A stretch of DNA of 33,288 nucleotides from Gammaproteobacteria bacterium (lineage in GTDB: Bacteria > Pseudomonadota > Gammaproteobacteria > GCA-002705445 > GCA-002716945). The translations under genes were made by a program, and so were the position numbers. The notes beneath the pieces are model-generated. The model saw only the letters and a list, made by a program, of their open reading frames with translations, did not search any database and was not told where the DNA came from. The stretch covers positions 1-33,288 of the forward strand of contig JAQWOB010000028.1 in the NCBI GenBank assembly GCA_029246085.1. The letters are read 5' to 3'. Shown here in pieces: positions 24,060 to 32,942 of this stretch (positions are counted from its first letter, which is position 1; the number at the start of each line of letters is the position of its first letter).

Positions 24060-25033
24060 CCCTTAAGAATCTCTTTTATAATGTCTCTTTCCATTAAAAG
24101 TTCTTTCTCTGAGTCTTTTATATATTTCATCGAAACCTCACTTACATCTAATCCATTAATAATATCAATATTTGAGTCTAATACTTGTAATGGAAATGAA
24201 AAGAATATTTCATCATTTATGCCATAAGTATTTTCCATCATCACTCCCATTGACTCCCAATCTTTTGAGCCATTAACAAGAATATATAAATGATCATATA
24301 TTGCAGATGCTGCCGAAGCTGCACTGGACTTACCACGATGTTCAATAATTTCAGCTCCTCTCTTTTGAACTCTAGGAATAAATGTATCCTCTATCCATTT
24401 TTGATCAAGAGATTTAATGGGTACATCATTATTAGAGACCAAAGAATGGTTTAAGTCTGGGAATTGTGTAGCAGAATGATTTCCCCAAACTGCTAATTGC
24501 GAAATCTGACTAACAGATATGTTTAACTTATTAGATAGAATGCTTTTTGCTCTGTTTTGATCTAACTTCATAAGTGATGTAATATTTTTTGAGGGAACAT
24601 TAGTTGCAAAGTTTTGAACAATTAGTGCATTAGTATTAGCTGGGTTACCAACAACAATGATTTTAGTATCACTGCTTACACATTGATTAATTATTGCAGC
24701 ATGTTTCTGAAAAATATTTGCATTATCTAATAATAAGTCTGCTCTTTGCATTCCTTTAGATCTTGGTTTTGCGCCAACTAGCAGAATATAATCCGAGTCA
24801 GTAAATGCTAATTCAGAACTATCTGTAATTATTATATTATCTAAATTAGGAAAAGCGCAATCTTCTATTTCATACTTAACTCCTTTTAAAACCGGTAGTG
24901 CATCTTTGATATCCAAGAGATTAAGTTGAATTTTTGTATTCTCAGGAAAAATATTTCCAGATAGGATTCTAAATATTAGCGAGTAAGCTATATTGCCTGC
25001 TGCACCAGTAATTGTTATTATCTTTTTTTCCAT
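24056..25033 (-). CDS. mdh: malate dehydrogenase (NAD-dependent, cytosolic-like type)
   Basis: MDH interconverts malate and oxaloacetate in the TCA cycle. The N-terminal Rossmann loop GAAGNIAYSL (residues 10-19) is followed by the NAD-selecting Asp41. The active-site loop GAKPRSKGMQRADLL (87-101) contains the substrate-contacting arginines, LDQNRA holds the Asp-Arg pair, and the catalytic His186 is in WGNHSATQFPD. The 325-residue length and the 'AKPR.KGM.R.DLL' loop belong to the type 2 (cytosolic/chloroplast-like) group. That group differs from the 312-residue E. coli enzyme. The start overlaps the kdsB stop by 1 base (TAATG), so it is part of the msbA-lpxK-kdsB transcript. Confidence 0.96.
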   Translation of the reverse strand: MEKKIITITGAAGNIAYSLIFRILSGNIFPENTKIQLNLLDIKDALPVLKGVKYEIEDCAFPNLDNIIITDSSELAFTDSDYILLVGAKPRSKGMQRADLLLDNANIFQKHAAIINQCVSSDTKIIVVGNPANTNALIVQNFATNVPSKNITSLMKLDQNRAKSILSNKLNISVSQISQLAVWGNHSATQFPDLNHSLVSNNDVPIKSLDQKWIEDTFIPRVQKRGAEIIEHRGKSSAASAASAIYDHLYILVNGSKDWESMGVMMENTYGINDEIFFSFPLQVLDSNIDIINGLDVSEVSMKYIKDSEKELLMERDIIKEILKG

Positions 25034-25749
25034 TAAATACCTGCCTTCACCAATTTTAAATCATTAACGGAATTAATACTAATAGAATTATGACTCTTAA
25101 TTTTTATACAATGTACCGGCACATTATTATATACAAATCTTAGCTGCTCCAAACTCTCTGATTTCTCGAATCCAGATTTAACCAAAGATGAATATTCTTC
25201 TAATAGACTTGCCTTATAACCATATATTCCAAGATGTACAAAATACTCATGATCAGAATTATATGGTATTAGTGATCTAGAAAAATATAATGCATTATTA
25301 TTTTTATCAGTTACAACTTTTACGGAATCTTTATTATTTATAATTTTTTTATCATAAGTTGTATATATGACGGTAGAAACAATTCTTTTTTTTGATAGCC
25401 TTAAGTCATTTATAATTTTATTAACAGCACTAAGTGGAAAATTATATTCATCACCTTGTATATTAATAACGATATCATTTTTTTTAAATTTCAGGTCACT
25501 AGAGAGTCCCGCTATTCTTTCTGTTCCACTAGAATATTTTTTTTGGCAGTACCATACATTAACGCCTATCTTTTCAATAATATCTTTAATCTTCAAACTA
25601 TCTGTTGCAACTATCAATGAATCATATTTGAGCTTTTTTGCTCTCAAGCAAACATGTTCAATTAAAGTTTTTCCATTGATAATTTTTATAAGCTTATTTG
25701 GAAATCTTGATGATTTCAATCTAGCTGGAATTATAATTCTAGTTTTCAT
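25033..25749 (-). CDS. kdsB: 3-deoxy-manno-octulosonate cytidylyltransferase (CMP-Kdo synthetase)
   Basis: KdsB activates Kdo with CTP for transfer to lipid A. The nucleotide-binding N-terminus IIPARLKSSRFPNKLI, the VATDS strand with YSSGTERIAGL, and the INIQGDEYNFP metal-binding segment are all present. FSRSLIPY and HLGIYGYKASLLEEY continue the family pattern. LEQLRFVYN is the dimer-contact helix motif. At 238 residues it is slightly short (E. coli 248). It overlaps lpxK upstream by 11 bases, joining two successive lipid A/Kdo functions. Confidence 0.95.
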   Translation of the reverse strand: MKTRIIIPARLKSSRFPNKLIKIINGKTLIEHVCLRAKKLKYDSLIVATDSLKIKDIIEKIGVNVWYCQKKYSSGTERIAGLSSDLKFKKNDIVINIQGDEYNFPLSAVNKIINDLRLSKKRIVSTVIYTTYDKKIINNKDSVKVVTDKNNNALYFSRSLIPYNSDHEYFVHLGIYGYKASLLEEYSSLVKSGFEKSESLEQLRFVYNNVPVHCIKIKSHNSISINSVNDLKLVKAGI

Positions 25750-26728
25750 ATTTTAAAATACTCGCTAAATCATGGTTAACTTTTTCTATGAGTAAATTAT
25801 TTGGAATAATTTCATGTAGTAAGATCCAAATATTTTTATTATCTAAAGTATGTAATTTAACATAATCTTTTGAAGTAAGAAAGATAGGGTCATTATCAAA
25901 TGCATTAAACTCATTTCCAGAAAATTGATAGTGATCTTCATATTTATGAACAATATAATCTACCTCATGGCTATCAAGAGCAAATGTTATATTGTCAATA
26001 GATGCTATTCCAGCCACTAAATGTACTTTTTTATTTTTAAACTGATCAAATTTTTTTATCTCCTTGGTAATAGAATTTTGAATGCCTTTATTGACCGAGC
26101 AAGCAGCATATACTGAATTGCTTTCATGATTCATTAGTATTGATATATTTGCCCTACTAATTCTTGATTTTAATTCACGCAATGGTCCAGCTGGTAACAA
26201 AAAACCATTCCCAAAAAGCTTACTATTATTTATTAATATAATTTCATAATCTCTATCTAAGGCATAATGCTGTATACCATCATCATGGATAATTACATTT
26301 ACTTTAAACCTATCAAGTAAGAATTTTGTTGCTTCTACTCTATTTCCACAGCTTACAATTTTAGCGCTTGTTTTTTGAGATAAGAGGATAGCTTCATCGC
26401 CAACAACTAGTGGCATAGACTCATCGTCAACTATTATAGGTTTTTTAGACGACCCTTTATATCCAGATGATATCACTCCCACCGAAATACTCTTAGACTC
26501 AAGATAATTTGCTAGCCAAATACAAAATGGAGTCTTCCCAGAACCGCCTAGAGAGATATTTCCAACAATTATGACTGGGACCTTGAACTTACTTACCTTA
26601 AAAAATCTAAATTTATAAAGATAGACTCTAAGAGTTATTACTATGAAATATATAAGTGAAAAAGGAAGTAACAGTAAACTAAATATATTAAATTTAGCAT
26701 ACCAAATATTATTAAAAAATTTATCCAT
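25739..26728 (-). CDS. lpxK: tetraacyldisaccharide 4'-kinase LpxK
   Basis: LpxK phosphorylates the 4' position of the lipid A disaccharide at the inner membrane. An N-terminal hydrophobic anchor (about residues 14-35) precedes the P-loop, VGNISLGGSGKTP (55-67). SSGYKGSS, VGDEAILL and the conserved NVIIHDDGIQHYALDRDYEI segment, with its catalytic Asp, follow. PAGPLRE is also diagnostic. It is 329 residues long. The gene begins 2 bases after msbA, the standard msbA-lpxK order, consistent with coupled synthesis and flipping of lipid A. Confidence 0.96.
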   Translation of the reverse strand: MDKFFNNIWYAKFNIFSLLLLPFSLIYFIVITLRVYLYKFRFFKVSKFKVPVIIVGNISLGGSGKTPFCIWLANYLESKSISVGVISSGYKGSSKKPIIVDDESMPLVVGDEAILLSQKTSAKIVSCGNRVEATKFLLDRFKVNVIIHDDGIQHYALDRDYEIILINNSKLFGNGFLLPAGPLRELKSRISRANISILMNHESNSVYAACSVNKGIQNSITKEIKKFDQFKNKKVHLVAGIASIDNITFALDSHEVDYIVHKYEDHYQFSGNEFNAFDNDPIFLTSKDYVKLHTLDNKNIWILLHEIIPNNLLIEKVNHDLASILKYEN

Positions 26729-26730
26729 TA

Positions 26731-28494
26731 TTACTCAGGAAATTGTATTTTATGCAATTTTGCATATAATCCATTTTTCGAAATCAGTTCAGAATGCTTT
26801 CCGCTTTCTATGATTCTGCCAGAATCTAAAACAATAATTTTATCTGCACTTTCAATAGTTGATAGTCGATGAGCAATCACTATTGTCGTTCTATTCTTCT
26901 GCAACTCAACAAGAGCTGTTTGTATTAATTTTTCAGATTCAGAATCCAATGAACTTGTTGCTTCATCTAACAATAAAATAGGTGCATCTTTTAAAATAGC
27001 TCTTGCTATTGCTATTCGCTGTCGTTGCCCTCCAGATAATAATACTCCATTATCACCCACAAAAGTATCATATCCTAAATCAAAATCATCTATGAATTCA
27101 GATGCATTTGCGCTTTTTGCAGCAAGCTTTACCTCTTCAAGCGATTTATTTTCTAAAGAACCATAGGCAATATTATTCCTAATTGAATCATTAAACAAGG
27201 TTAAGTCTTGTCCAACATATGCAATCATTCCTCTCAATTCTTTTAACGAGAAAGTATTAATATTATCATTATCTACCTTAATACTTCCATTTCGAATATC
27301 ATAAAATCTTGGTAATAAATTTATAAGAGTAGATTTTCCGCTCCCAGACTTGCCTACAATCGCACATGTGGAACCTTTTGGTATCAAAAAGTTAATATCA
27401 CTTAACACCAAATTATGATTATCATAATACGAAAAATTAATACTATTAAAACTAATAGCTTTAAAATCTCTCGTAAATATTTTATTAAAACTATCTTTCT
27501 TTTTATCTACTTCTGAATCAGAATCTAAAAGCTTGAATACTGATTCACTAGCAGCCAATCCCCTTTGGAGAACTACATTAATTTCAGCAAGCCTTTTTAT
27601 TGGGGCAAATATTAAAATCATAGCTGTTATAAAAGACATGAATGTTCCGACAGATATTACTTCAAGGAATTCATCAGAGGTAACAAAATATATTACTATA
27701 GATAAAAATAAAGCTACTATAAATTGAACTAAAGGTATGCTTATTCCTTGGATCAAAGCTAACCTCAAATGTCTTTCTTTATTATTATTATTTACATCTT
27801 CAAAAGATTTTTTTTCACTATTTTCTCCACCAAATATCTTGACTACTCTATGTCCACCAATCAGCTCTTCTACAACATTTGTAATATAGCCCATAGATTC
27901 TTGAATATGCTTACTTGTATCTCTAAATTTTACACTCATAATTTTTATAAATATTGCAATCACAGGACCTATTACAAATAAGCCTATAGATAGCATAAAG
28001 CTTTGATAAAACATTAAACCTAATAATCCGATCACAGTAAGACCATCCCTTACTATGACTGTAATAGCTTTAGTTGCAGCCTCTGCAACTTGTTCAGTGT
28101 CATATGTCAATTTCGATAACAATTCTCCAGACGATGCAAAATCATATGTCTTTGTTGGCATATGGACAAGTTTCTCAAACATTTCCTGACGAATTGTCTT
28201 AATAATATTTCTTCCGACCCAAGCAATTCCATAAGTTGATATGAAGCCGGCAATGCCCCTTAGAAGAAATAGTCCCATCAACACGAAGGGAAACAGTCTA
28301 ATAGTCTCTGGATCCTTATCAACAAAACTTCCATCTAATAATGGTTTAATTAATGCGGCAAAAGCAGTATCGGTAACAGCAAACATTGCCATTGCTAGAA
28401 CTGCAACTATAAATACAATTTTGTATTTAAAAGTATATTTTAATAATCTTAAATATAAACTAGATTGAGGATTGAAATTTTTTGGTTTTTGCAT
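26731..28494 (-). CDS. msbA: lipid A export ABC transporter MsbA
   Basis: MsbA is a homodimeric half-transporter that flips lipid A-core across the inner membrane. Six transmembrane helices occupy about residues 25-320. Characteristic MsbA sequences include DTAFAALIKPLLDGSF and VGRNIIKTIRQEMFEKL. The nucleotide-binding domain carries Walker A GKSGSGKST (381-389), the Q-loop near VGQDLTLF, signature LSGGQ (486-490), Walker B ILLLDE (506-511) and the switch AHRLST. It runs to 587 residues against 582 in E. coli. It heads the msbA-lpxK-kdsB-mdh operon and is divergent from the DUF2062 gene with 97 bases between them. Confidence 0.97.
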   Translation of the reverse strand: MQKPKNFNPQSSLYLRLLKYTFKYKIVFIVAVLAMAMFAVTDTAFAALIKPLLDGSFVDKDPETIRLFPFVLMGLFLLRGIAGFISTYGIAWVGRNIIKTIRQEMFEKLVHMPTKTYDFASSGELLSKLTYDTEQVAEAATKAITVIVRDGLTVIGLLGLMFYQSFMLSIGLFVIGPVIAIFIKIMSVKFRDTSKHIQESMGYITNVVEELIGGHRVVKIFGGENSEKKSFEDVNNNNKERHLRLALIQGISIPLVQFIVALFLSIVIYFVTSDEFLEVISVGTFMSFITAMILIFAPIKRLAEINVVLQRGLAASESVFKLLDSDSEVDKKKDSFNKIFTRDFKAISFNSINFSYYDNHNLVLSDINFLIPKGSTCAIVGKSGSGKSTLINLLPRFYDIRNGSIKVDNDNINTFSLKELRGMIAYVGQDLTLFNDSIRNNIAYGSLENKSLEEVKLAAKSANASEFIDDFDLGYDTFVGDNGVLLSGGQRQRIAIARAILKDAPILLLDEATSSLDSESEKLIQTALVELQKNRTTIVIAHRLSTIESADKIIVLDSGRIIESGKHSELISKNGLYAKLHKIQFPE

Positions 28495-28591
28495 ATTTAA
28501 TTTAACAAAAAAATGAAAGATATGTAGTAGTATATGATATTAATACATTTTGAATGAAAAATATCTATTTTTATTAATGATACTATAACAT

Positions 28592-29098
28592 ATGAAAAAG
28601 TTTTTTAAAAAATATACCCCTAATAAAGATATCGTAAAAGATTATAAAATCTTAAACTTTCTTGGTAGCGCGTTATTTCATGAAGATCTATGGAGATTTA
28701 GTAGAATTCCATTCTGTAGAGGTACTGTAATAGGTATTTTTTGGGGCTGGATGCCAATGTTTTTTCAAATGATACCAGCTGCATATTGCGCAATTTTATT
28801 TAGAGCAAACCTACCATTATCTGTGGCGGGTGTTTGGATTAGTAACCCAATCACAATGCCTCCCATGATGTATTTTGCATACTTATTTGGAAATTATATT
28901 TTAGACATAGAGCCTGTGTATGCAGAGTTTCAACTAAATTCAGAATGGATTATGAGTGCAATGAGCAATATATGGGAACCTCTTTTAGTCGGAACCATGA
29001 CGATAGGGATTCTATCAAGCATAGCTGGATACTATGTTATGTATTTTTTTTGGAGATTACATGCTTATAGACGCTTAAAAAATAGAGACAATAATTAA
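28592..29098 (+). CDS. DUF2062 membrane protein
   Basis: This 168-residue inner-membrane protein belongs to the DUF2062 family. The recognisable block is PFCRGTVIGIFWGWMPMF, then FRANLPLSVAGVWISNPITMPPMMYFAYLFG, with the conserved 'NP-T-P-M/P' element between two hydrophobic segments. A third segment (about residues 130-153) and a basic C-terminus follow. Its function is unknown. In pseudomonads a DUF2062 gene also sits near lolCD and comEC, which supports the call. Its TAA overlaps the lolD stop from the other strand in the shared tetranucleotide TTAA. Confidence 0.88.
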   Translation: MKKFFKKYTPNKDIVKDYKILNFLGSALFHEDLWRFSRIPFCRGTVIGIFWGWMPMFFQMIPAAYCAILFRANLPLSVAGVWISNPITMPPMMYFAYLFGNYILDIEPVYAEFQLNSEWIMSAMSNIWEPLLVGTMTIGILSSIAGYYVMYFFWRLHAYRRLKNRDNN

Positions 29099-29763
29099 AT
29101 TATTTTTCCAGATTCTAAGTTAAGAACTTTGTCAAACCTAGACAGCAAACTCTCGTCATGCGTAACCATTAAAAGAGATGTATTGTTAATTTTACAATTA
29201 TCAAGAAGTAGCTTCATGACATTTACTGTATTAAAAGTATCCAAATTTCCAGTAGGCTCATCAGCTAAAATAATTTTAGGCTCAGTTATTAATGCTCTTG
29301 CAATGGCAACTCTTTGAGATTCACCTCCGGATAATAAATTAGTCTTACAGTTAACACGATTAACAAGGCCAATATTTTCAATCAACATCATAGCTCTCTG
29401 ATCTGATTTCTTTTTGCTTATGCCCCTCAATACTAAGGGTAAAGAGATATTTTCTAAAACAGTTAAATCATTGATTAAATTAAAAAATTGAAAAATAATC
29501 CCAATATTTTCATTTCTAAAACTAGCAAGTCCATTAATATTTAATTTATTTATATTAATACCACTTAAACATATTTCCCCAGAACTTGGCTTTTCAAGTC
29601 CTGCAATTAAATTTAATAAAGTACTTTTGCCACTTCCAGACGGGCCCTTCAGGGCAATAGTCTGATTAGAATTAATAGCTAGATTAATATCATATAATAC
29701 ATTAACTCTATCCATTGAATTATCTAGACCAAAAGATTTGCTAAGATTTTTGCATGTTAACAT
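29095..29763 (-). CDS. lolD: lipoprotein-releasing system ATPase LolD
   Basis: LolD powers the inner-membrane complex that extracts mature lipoproteins for delivery to LolA. The 222-residue ABC ATPase has Walker A GPSGSGKST (40-48), Q-loop FQFFNLINDLTVLEN, signature LSGGE (144-148), Walker B ILADEP (165-170) with TGNLD, and the H-loop VTHD. The FQF-x-NLI-x-DLTVLEN and SLPLVLRG stretches are typical of the LolD/MacB class. It follows its permease by 1 base. Pairing with a LolC/E permease separates it from MacB or FtsE. Confidence 0.95.
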   Translation of the reverse strand: MLTCKNLSKSFGLDNSMDRVNVLYDINLAINSNQTIALKGPSGSGKSTLLNLIAGLEKPSSGEICLSGININKLNINGLASFRNENIGIIFQFFNLINDLTVLENISLPLVLRGISKKKSDQRAMMLIENIGLVNRVNCKTNLLSGGESQRVAIARALITEPKIILADEPTGNLDTFNTVNVMKLLLDNCKINNTSLLMVTHDESLLSRFDKVLNLESGKII

Positions 29764-29764
29764 T

Positions 29765-31012
29765 TCAATTGTTACCTCTAAAAATATTTGCAGGATTAAT
29801 CAAAGATGCTTTCAAGGCCGGATAAATTGCAGAAATCAATGTAAGGAAAAATGTATAGATAACTATAAAAAATATATTATTATAATCAATAATTGATGGA
29901 ATTTTACTAAGATGATATATTTCCGCAGGCATTAAATTAATACCAAATAAATTTTCTATAAAATGAATAATTACATCAATGTTATTCGATAGAAGTATTC
30001 CAAAAAAAACTCCAAGAATAATCCCAATCAGTCCCAAGATTAAACCCTGAATTAGAAAAATAAAAATAATATCTCTTTGCTTTGCGCCTAAGGTCAATAA
30101 CACTGAAATCTCTTTCTCTTTATTGGTTACAAGCATTAAAAGAGAAGAGACAATATTAAAAGCTGCTATTGCAACAATTAGCATTAATATTATAAACATG
30201 ACACGCTTTTCATTATTAATCGCTAAAAATAATGCTTGATGCGTATAACTCCAATCTTGCGCATAAAAATTATTTTGATTTTTATTAAATATTTTAGCAA
30301 ATGAATGAGCTTCTAACGGATCGTCAAGCTTGATTCTGATTGCTTCAATATTGATATGATTTTTATTATTAAACCTTAAGGCTTCAAGAAAATTTTCTGA
30401 GTTAATAAATGTATAAGCGTTATTATACTCATATATTCCCGCATCAAATACTCCTGTTACAGTATATTTTTGCTTAAAAGGAAAAAGTTTTGTTGAATTA
30501 CTAGATTTGAAATGAGTATATATTTCTATTGAATCTCCAATATTAATATTAAGTTTTGAAGCCACGCCGGACCCAAGCAAAATATTATTTTCCTTACTAT
30601 TCAAATCCGAATAATTACCAAATATAATATTATCATGTATTACCCCAACATCTTTTTCCAAAGATGGGTCTATGGCTCTAAACAATGCATTAGCTGTTCC
30701 TGAATCTGATGATAATAATATTTCTTTTTCAATATATGGCGAGTAACCTAATATATGGCCATTTTCTTTAAGATTCTCAAACTCCTCTAGAGAGTCAGAT
30801 GTATTTTGAGGATTTTGGTATGCGGTAACATGAGATGTAAATCCAAGAACCTTTTCCCTTAACTCATATTCAAAGCCATTCATTACAGAAATTACAGTGA
30901 TAAGGATTGATATCCCAAGAGTTATTCCTATTACCGAAATTTTTGATATGATACTTATGAAACTAGAATTTTGTTTCGATCGTAAGAACCTATATGCTAG
31001 TAACAATCGCAT
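29765..31012 (-). CDS. lipoprotein-releasing system permease, LolC/LolE type (possibly LolF)
   Basis: This permease partner of LolD has the FtsX/MacB topology: TM1 near residues 20-42, a periplasmic domain of about 220 residues, then three C-terminal helices in VAIAAFNIVSSLLMLV, FLIQGLILGLIGIILGVFFG and a final segment near FFLTLISAIYPALKAS. The N-terminus LLLAYRFLRSKQNSSFISIISKIS and then VIGITLGISILITVISVMNGFEYELREKVLG are family signatures. I chose the ATG at 31012 because it gives this standard start. The longer frame adds 26 residues across the divergent intergenic region. Only one permease gene is present beside lolD, so it may serve as a LolF-type homodimer replacing LolC plus LolE. 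Confidence 0.92.
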   Translation of the reverse strand: MRLLLAYRFLRSKQNSSFISIISKISVIGITLGISILITVISVMNGFEYELREKVLGFTSHVTAYQNPQNTSDSLEEFENLKENGHILGYSPYIEKEILLSSDSGTANALFRAIDPSLEKDVGVIHDNIIFGNYSDLNSKENNILLGSGVASKLNINIGDSIEIYTHFKSSNSTKLFPFKQKYTVTGVFDAGIYEYNNAYTFINSENFLEALRFNNKNHINIEAIRIKLDDPLEAHSFAKIFNKNQNNFYAQDWSYTHQALFLAINNEKRVMFIILMLIVAIAAFNIVSSLLMLVTNKEKEISVLLTLGAKQRDIIFIFLIQGLILGLIGIILGVFFGILLSNNIDVIIHFIENLFGINLMPAEIYHLSKIPSIIDYNNIFFIVIYTFFLTLISAIYPALKASLINPANIFRGNN

Positions 31013-31027
31013 GACAGAATTATACCA
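31012..31027 (-). promoter_or_regulatory. extended -10 promoter abutting the Lol permease start (leaderless transcript)
   Basis: On the minus strand TGGTATAAT (31027-31019) is a perfect extended -10 element (TGn-TATAAT). The usual start 6-8 bases downstream coincides with the A of the permease ATG at 31012. There is no Shine-Dalgarno sequence and no room for one, so leaderless initiation is suggested. Confidence 0.5.
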
Positions 31028-31037
31028 CATGAAATAG

Positions 31038-32066
31038 ATGAAAAAAATAACTATGATTGAAGAAAGTTTTTTGGTTGATGACGAGACCAATGCCTTAATG
31101 CTCGTATGGCCAGATATATATAAAGAAAAAATATTTTGGCATAATCTATTGAGAATTTATTATGAAATTATTAACATAATAATATCAAATGACTGCTTTA
31201 TTACTTTGGTGCATCATGAGAATGCAAATATTAAAAATGACTTAAGTGAGATTAATTATAAATTATCTGATATAAACGAAAATTTTATTTCTCTATACGA
31301 ATATAATTATGATGACATATGGATACGTGATTATGGACCTAAAATAATAAAATCAGGATTAAGTAAACTTAATTTTAATGGTTATGGGAATAAATATATT
31401 CATCAAAATGACAGGCTTTTTTTTAATAATTTTATAAAAAAAAACCCAATCAATAGTAGAGAATTATTTGGTGAAATAATAATGGAAGGTGGGAATATTA
31501 TAAACTCAACAAGAGACTATATATTTAATAAAAATCCCATTGCTGCGCATAACTCTTTGTCTTGGTCAGAAGTAAAAAAAGAAATTAAATTATTATTCAG
31601 TAAATCAATGCATGGAGATTGTTATTTTATAAATATAAAACCGCTAACAGGAGATGATACAAATGGCCATATCGATAATTTAGTCAGATTTAAAGATGAT
31701 AAGCATATTCTGTATATGTCGACTGATGATAAAAATCATCCCGACTATGAAAAATTAAAAAAACTAGAAAATCAATTAACAATCCTAATTACACAAACTA
31801 ATGATATAAGTTTTATGACACCCATTAATCATACCTGCAATGATTTGGTTAGGAATAAAAGTGGCAGTATACTGCCATTCTCCTATTTAAATTTTATCAG
31901 AGTTAAAGACGTGATAATTTTTCCAATGAACTTAAATACTTCTAGTAAAACTAAAAGAGATATTAAAATATTATTTCCTGATAAAAAAATATATTTTATT
32001 GAGTCCTCTGCCCTATTAAATGAATTTGGAGGTTTACATTGCTGTAGCAATAATTTCATTAAATGA
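31038..32066 (+). CDS. aguA: agmatine deiminase (agmatine iminohydrolase)
   Basis: AguA hydrolyses agmatine to N-carbamoylputrescine and ammonia. It is a 342-residue guanidino-modifying alpha/beta-propeller protein of the PAD_porph family. Substrate and catalytic motifs are present: WIRDYGP (95-101), MEGGNI (149-154), GDDTNGHIDN with catalytic His211, and the terminal GGLHCCS with the nucleophile expected at Cys335. The periplasmic peptidyl-arginine deiminase relatives carry signal peptides; this one has none, and its pairing with aguB points to agmatine. It begins 25 bases from the divergent Lol permease start. Confidence 0.92.
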   Translation: MKKITMIEESFLVDDETNALMLVWPDIYKEKIFWHNLLRIYYEIINIIISNDCFITLVHHENANIKNDLSEINYKLSDINENFISLYEYNYDDIWIRDYGPKIIKSGLSKLNFNGYGNKYIHQNDRLFFNNFIKKNPINSRELFGEIIMEGGNIINSTRDYIFNKNPIAAHNSLSWSEVKKEIKLLFSKSMHGDCYFINIKPLTGDDTNGHIDNLVRFKDDKHILYMSTDDKNHPDYEKLKKLENQLTILITQTNDISFMTPINHTCNDLVRNKSGSILPFSYLNFIRVKDVIIFPMNLNTSSKTKRDIKILFPDKKIYFIESSALLNEFGGLHCCSNNFIK

Positions 32067-32908
32067 ATAAATTAAAAAATAAGAAAATAGACATAGTGAT
32101 ACTTCAGTATTCTGTCAGCAATAATATTAATAAAAATTTATTTGATATGATGAAAAACATTAATGATATTGAAGTGACTGAAAGTACAACTATAGTTGTT
32201 AGTCATGAGCTCTCATATTTAAAATATTTTCCAATAACTAAAAATAGTGATAAGAAAAATAATGCTATAAATATGTCATCAAAAATAATTAAAGATATAT
32301 CAAACTTATGTCTAAAAAAGAATATTTTCTTTTTATTTTCATTCTTTGAAAAAAGCAAAGACAAATTTTATAACTCATCAGTGTTAATATCTCCCAATGG
32401 AGCTATCCTGGGTAAGTATAGAAAAAGAAACATACCTAATGAAATATGTTATGAGGAGAAATATTATTTCAATAAATCAAAGAATAGGCATCCTGTGATT
32501 AATATCGGTGAATGCAAGATTGGACTAATGACTTGTTGGGATCAATGGCACTCTGAGTCTTATCAGCAAATGAATAAACTAGGAGCTGATATAATTTTAT
32601 GCCCAACTTCTATAGGCAGCGCATATCAAAAGGGGAAAAGTATAAGTCTTAGTAAAGAAAAAGAAAAATGGGTTAATGTTATAACAGCAAATAGCTTAAT
32701 GATTAATACTCCTATCGTTATAGCAAATAGGTCTGGGAACGAGCAAGACAAAGACAGTATGATAAATTTTTGGGGCTCTAGTTTTGTCACTGATGCTGAT
32801 GGAGATATAATTTTTATGAACAAAATTAAAGAATCTACTGATCATATTATAATTAACCTGGTTCAAAAAAATATTTCTAAAAAATTATGGTCATTCTGCT
32901 CAAAATAG
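32063..32908 (+). CDS. aguB: N-carbamoylputrescine amidase
   Basis: AguB converts N-carbamoylputrescine to putrescine, CO2 and ammonia. The protein is a nitrilase-superfamily amidase of 281 residues with the Glu-Lys-Cys triad: Glu49 in VSHELSY, Lys121 in GKYRKRNIP and Cys158 in MTCWDQW. The region after Cys158 (HSESYQQMNKLGADIILCPTSIG) matches AguB proteins. VIANRSG and FWGSSFVTDADGDI follow. The start overlaps the aguA stop by 4 bases (ATGA), so the two enzymes are translationally coupled. No arginine decarboxylase, which would make the agmatine, is in the window. Confidence 0.94.
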   Translation: MNKLKNKKIDIVILQYSVSNNINKNLFDMMKNINDIEVTESTTIVVSHELSYLKYFPITKNSDKKNNAINMSSKIIKDISNLCLKKNIFFLFSFFEKSKDKFYNSSVLISPNGAILGKYRKRNIPNEICYEEKYYFNKSKNRHPVINIGECKIGLMTCWDQWHSESYQQMNKLGADIILCPTSIGSAYQKGKSISLSKEKEKWVNVITANSLMINTPIVIANRSGNEQDKDSMINFWGSSFVTDADGDIIFMNKIKESTDHIIINLVQKNISKKLWSFCSK

Positions 32909-32942
32909 CTAGATAATTAGTAAAAATTCTAGTGATTTCAGA

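Noticed and set aside
31013-31090. Longer N-terminus for the Lol permease
   Set aside because: The extra 26 residues overlap the beginning of aguA and have no counterpart in LolC/LolE proteins; MRLLLAYRFLRSKQ is the family-like start.
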